Origin: CAYUCE01 sp964443275
GTDB taxonomy: Bacteria > Bipolaricaulota > Bipolaricaulia > CAYUCE01
Assembly: GCA_964443275.1 (NCBI GenBank)
Contig: CAYUCE010000017.1
Span: forward strand, 1 to 34,596
DNA: 34,596 nt
Direction of reading: 5' to 3'
The first letter of the stretch is position 1, and each line of letters begins with the position of its first letter. The notes under the pieces were generated by a model. It did not search any database. It was given only the letters and a program-made list of their open reading frames with translations, and was not told the DNA's origin. Both the position numbers and the translations under genes were made by a program. Of the stretch, positions 32,745 to 34,596 are shown piece by piece.

Positions 32745-34304
32745 ATGAAGGTCCGAACGCGGCGGCTGACGGTCTTTTTATTCTTACTTGCTTTTTTCGT
32801 CATAACTCCGGCAGCAATGACCCAAGTTTACTCTCAATGTGGGTATAATAGTTCGCTTCCCGGTCCTTTTGCGACTTTAAATACAAACAAGAAAGTGTAC
32901 GCATCCGGAGAGGAGATTACCCTCAAACTCTCCAAGCTTAAAAACTGTAATTTCCAGGTAGAGCAAATCTACATCCAACGCCGCTATCCCTATTCAAAGG
33001 CGGTTCCCGTAGTAGAAACCGTTTACCACCAATATCTTTCTCATATAATCGCACCTGAGAAGTCATGGACCTGGAAATGGAATCAACTAAATAACCGGGG
33101 TAGACAGGTCTCACCGAGTCAATATTTATTGACAATAAAAACCAGATGCTGCGGTACTTATAGCACCAACTTTACCATCTCCATACCACTACCTTCTGAT
33201 CAGCCCTGCGTGCCATCTTACCGACCACACAGAGCTTGTTGCTGGCCATATTACGGGCGGTGCTGGCCTTACTTTTCCCCTTCTCGATCTCAATATTTCC
33301 CTCCCACCCAACCGGAGGTTGAGAAACCACAGGCCAAAGAGGAGAAGATAAAGGCTGTATGGTATCTAGGGTGGTCTCAAGATAGCTATCTTGAGACCAC
33401 TGTAACAGATGATCTTGAGCAAATTCAATCAAGGCTTTGTCCCACCCATATTGGGATTATTGCAACTATTTACCAAAACAACCAAAGTTCCACAGATCCC
33501 CATCGTGATCCTCAAAGAACCGTATCGGATGAAACCCTGCGTCAGATAATCTCCCAGATTCACCGAATGGGAAGGGGAGTAATATTGCTTACTCCCCTTG
33601 TCTCCGACGATGGAACCTGGGAAGGGGAGATTTTACCCCAAGAGATAGGAACATGGTTTGACAACTGGGGGGAAATCCTAACCCATTATGCCAAACTAGC
33701 TGAGGAAACTGGAGTAGAAGTTCTGCTAGTTGGATCTCAGTTAGTTACTTTACGTACCCAAACAGAGGCTTGGGAAAAAGTAATAAACTCTGTTCGTAGC
33801 CGCTATCACGGCAAACTCAGCTACTTGGCCAACTTCTGGGCCAACCGCAATGAATATCAGCAAGTTTTCGATATGAGTCAATGGGAGAGCCTGGATTATA
33901 TTGGAATAGCAGGGTACTTCGAACTTACCCAAAGTGCTGACCCCTCTTTAGATACCCTTAGAGCGGCTTGGCAAGACGATCGCAATGGACAAAACATCCT
34001 AGAAGATCTAGAAAGATTAAATGATAAATATAAAAAACCTATAGCCTTTTGGCAAATGGGATACCGGAGCGTAAACGGTACCAATATCTATCCCTGGGAC
34101 ACTCTAAATGAAGGGGTATTAGATGAAGATGAGCAAGCCGATGCTTGGACCGCTTTTTTCGATGTATTTATGGATAACGAGTGGTTTAAAGGATATGGGG
34201 TCTATACTGAAAGGGTAGGATTGCCAAAAAGTCCCAAGGGATATACAGTGCTAGAGAAATCAGTCGAGAAGGTGCTGGAGGAGCAAAATTGCCTACAGGA
34301 GTGA
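32745..34304 (+). CDS. Secreted GH113-like TIM-barrel protein, probably non-catalytic
   Basis: This is a 519-residue exported protein. A signal peptide covers about 1-30. An Ig-like domain follows at about 40-148 (VYASGEEITLKL and WKWNQLNNRGRQVSPSQYLL resemble BsuPI/FlgD-type folds). A Cys/Trp/Pro-rich linker covers 155-195 and a TIM-barrel at about 203-510. The barrel resembles GH113 (beta-mannanase-like) proteins: LLVGSQLVTL, YHGKLSYLANFW, LDYIGIAGYF, PIAFWQMGYRS and EQADAWTAFF. In active members the positions of Q332 (GSQL) and Q437 (WQMGY) are glutamates, so this copy is probably a binding protein rather than an enzyme. I chose ATG 32745, with AAAGGAG 11 nt upstream; a GTG at 32733 would disturb the signal peptide. 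A 30-nt palindrome lies inside at 33371-33400. Confidence 0.78.
   Translation: MKVRTRRLTVFLFLLAFFVITPAAMTQVYSQCGYNSSLPGPFATLNTNKKVYASGEEITLKLSKLKNCNFQVEQIYIQRRYPYSKAVPVVETVYHQYLSHIIAPEKSWTWKWNQLNNRGRQVSPSQYLLTIKTRCCGTYSTNFTISIPLPSDQPCVPSYRPHRACCWPYYGRCWPYFSPSRSQYFPPTQPEVEKPQAKEEKIKAVWYLGWSQDSYLETTVTDDLEQIQSRLCPTHIGIIATIYQNNQSSTDPHRDPQRTVSDETLRQIISQIHRMGRGVILLTPLVSDDGTWEGEILPQEIGTWFDNWGEILTHYAKLAEETGVEVLLVGSQLVTLRTQTEAWEKVINSVRSRYHGKLSYLANFWANRNEYQQVFDMSQWESLDYIGIAGYFELTQSADPSLDTLRAAWQDDRNGQNILEDLERLNDKYKKPIAFWQMGYRSVNGTNIYPWDTLNEGVLDEDEQADAWTAFFDVFMDNEWFKGYGVYTERVGLPKSPKGYTVLEKSVEKVLEEQNCLQE
33371..33400. repeat. Perfect 30-nt palindrome inside the GH113-like gene
   Basis: Two 15-nt arms (GTGGTCTCAAGATAG and its exact reverse complement) meet without a spacer. 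It encodes WSQDSYLETT at the entry to the TIM barrel, and the opposite strand therefore encodes the same peptide. In RNA it would form a very stable hairpin. Confidence 0.9.
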
Positions 34305-34364
34305 AGTTGAGTCAAGGTGATGAATTCATTTTAGAAATACTTTTTGATGGAGAAATTCGTCCGG

Positions 34365-34393
34365 TTGACATTTTTTCAAAAATTTGTGAAAAT
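34365..34393 (+). promoter_or_regulatory. Candidate promoter for tRNA-Glu
   Basis: There is a perfect TTGACA (34365-34370), a 17-nt spacer and GAAAAT (34388-34393). The -10 box is poor. It would start a transcript about 110 nt ahead of the tRNA. Confidence 0.35.
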
Positions 34394-34461
34394 TCTCTTT
34401 GACCAGTAAGCTGGGTGGATCTGAAGGTTAAGAGAAAAAATAATATGGTTCTTCTTCGCCC

Positions 34462-34490
34462 AGCACTTTCTTCCTCAAGAAGATAGTGCT
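34462..34490 (+). other. Hairpin upstream of tRNA-Glu
   Basis: Arms of 12 nt (AGCACTTTCTTC and GAAGATAGTGCT) pair with one mismatch around the loop CTCAA. No T-run follows. It lies 18 nt before the tRNA and may be a processing signal of the precursor. Confidence 0.45.
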
Positions 34491-34508
34491 AAGTAGCGCA
34501 GTCAAGAT

Positions 34509-34584
34509 GGTCCCGTCGTCTAGTGGCCTAGGATCTCGGGCTCTCATCCCGGAGACAGGGGTTCAAATCCCCTCGGGACCGCCA
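34509..34584 (+). tRNA. tRNA-Glu (anticodon CTC)
   Basis: This is a 76-nt tRNA. The acceptor arms GGTCCCG and CGGGACC pair fully; the D-arm is GTCTAGTGGCCTAGGAT, the anticodon stem TCGGG/CCCGG holds the loop CTCTCAT with anticodon CTC, and the T-arm AGGGG-TTCAAAT-CCCCT is canonical. The discriminator is G and CCA is encoded. It reads GAG codons and closely resembles other bacterial tRNA-Glu. Confidence 0.95.
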
Positions 34585-34596
34585 GTTTTATACAGC

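Noticed and set aside
33172..33432. Minus-strand ORF containing the same WSQDSYLETT peptide as the real gene
   Set aside because: The shared peptide is produced by the perfect palindrome at 33371-33400; the rest has no family features and lies inside a clear coding sequence.

Overview
The window is about 34.6 kb of a mid-GC bacterial chromosome made of ordinary housekeeping genes plus one accessory surface-protein locus. The organism looks like a deep-branching, probably anaerobic, diderm bacterium. It carries an archaeal-type bifunctional fructose-1,6-bisphosphate aldolase/phosphatase, a PNPase with two S1 domains, an eIF-2B-like protein, and a secreted beta-rich protein ending in Phe as outer-membrane barrels often do. 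I cannot name a phylum from the sequence alone.

Layout. 1-2748 (+): a hypothetical membrane-anchored protein and a MacB/LolD-type ABC exporter (ATPase and permease). 2753-3847 (-): an M29 aminopeptidase. 4054-7703 (+): tilS, an RseP-type site-2 protease and an eIF-2B-family protein. 7773-8431 (-): a VapBC toxin-antitoxin pair with a clear promoter and repeated operator. 8642-13955 (-): a surface operon. Its consensus promoter is followed by a divergent GEMM-type (c-di-GMP-I-like) riboswitch, then a 1020-residue secreted LTD/PKD/dockerin protein, a cohesin-like lipoprotein and a beta-rich exported protein. 13956-14401 has no intact gene. 14402-19083 (+): ddl, the tail of a lost aminotransferase gene, tlyA, FBP aldolase/phosphatase, a phosphoribosyltransferase and tsaD. 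19089-24420 (-): mtaD, rpsO, pnp and an M16 peptidase.

24570-32283 (+): the trpEGDCFBA-pheA operon. A sigma70-type promoter stands beside a perfect 35-nt palindrome. The transcript begins with a 34-codon leader peptide in which 8 of 10 consecutive residues are Phe, Tyr or Trp, followed by a hairpin and an intrinsic terminator, so this is an attenuator. Because pheA closes the operon, a leader that senses several aromatic amino acids fits the gene content. trpE has no good start of its own; the strong ribosome-binding site upstream opens a 30-codon ORF in another frame.

32408-34304: a frameshifted C-terminal fragment, then an intact paralogue. The intact protein is a secreted GH113-like TIM barrel in which both expected catalytic glutamates appear to be glutamine. 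It contains a perfect 30-nt palindrome. 34509-34584: tRNA-Glu(CTC).

The most interesting unit is the c-di-GMP-linked dockerin/cohesin locus. The dockerin protein and the cohesin-like lipoprotein are encoded side by side, so the first may dock on the second at the cell surface under second-messenger control. The multi-aromatic attenuator is the second main result.
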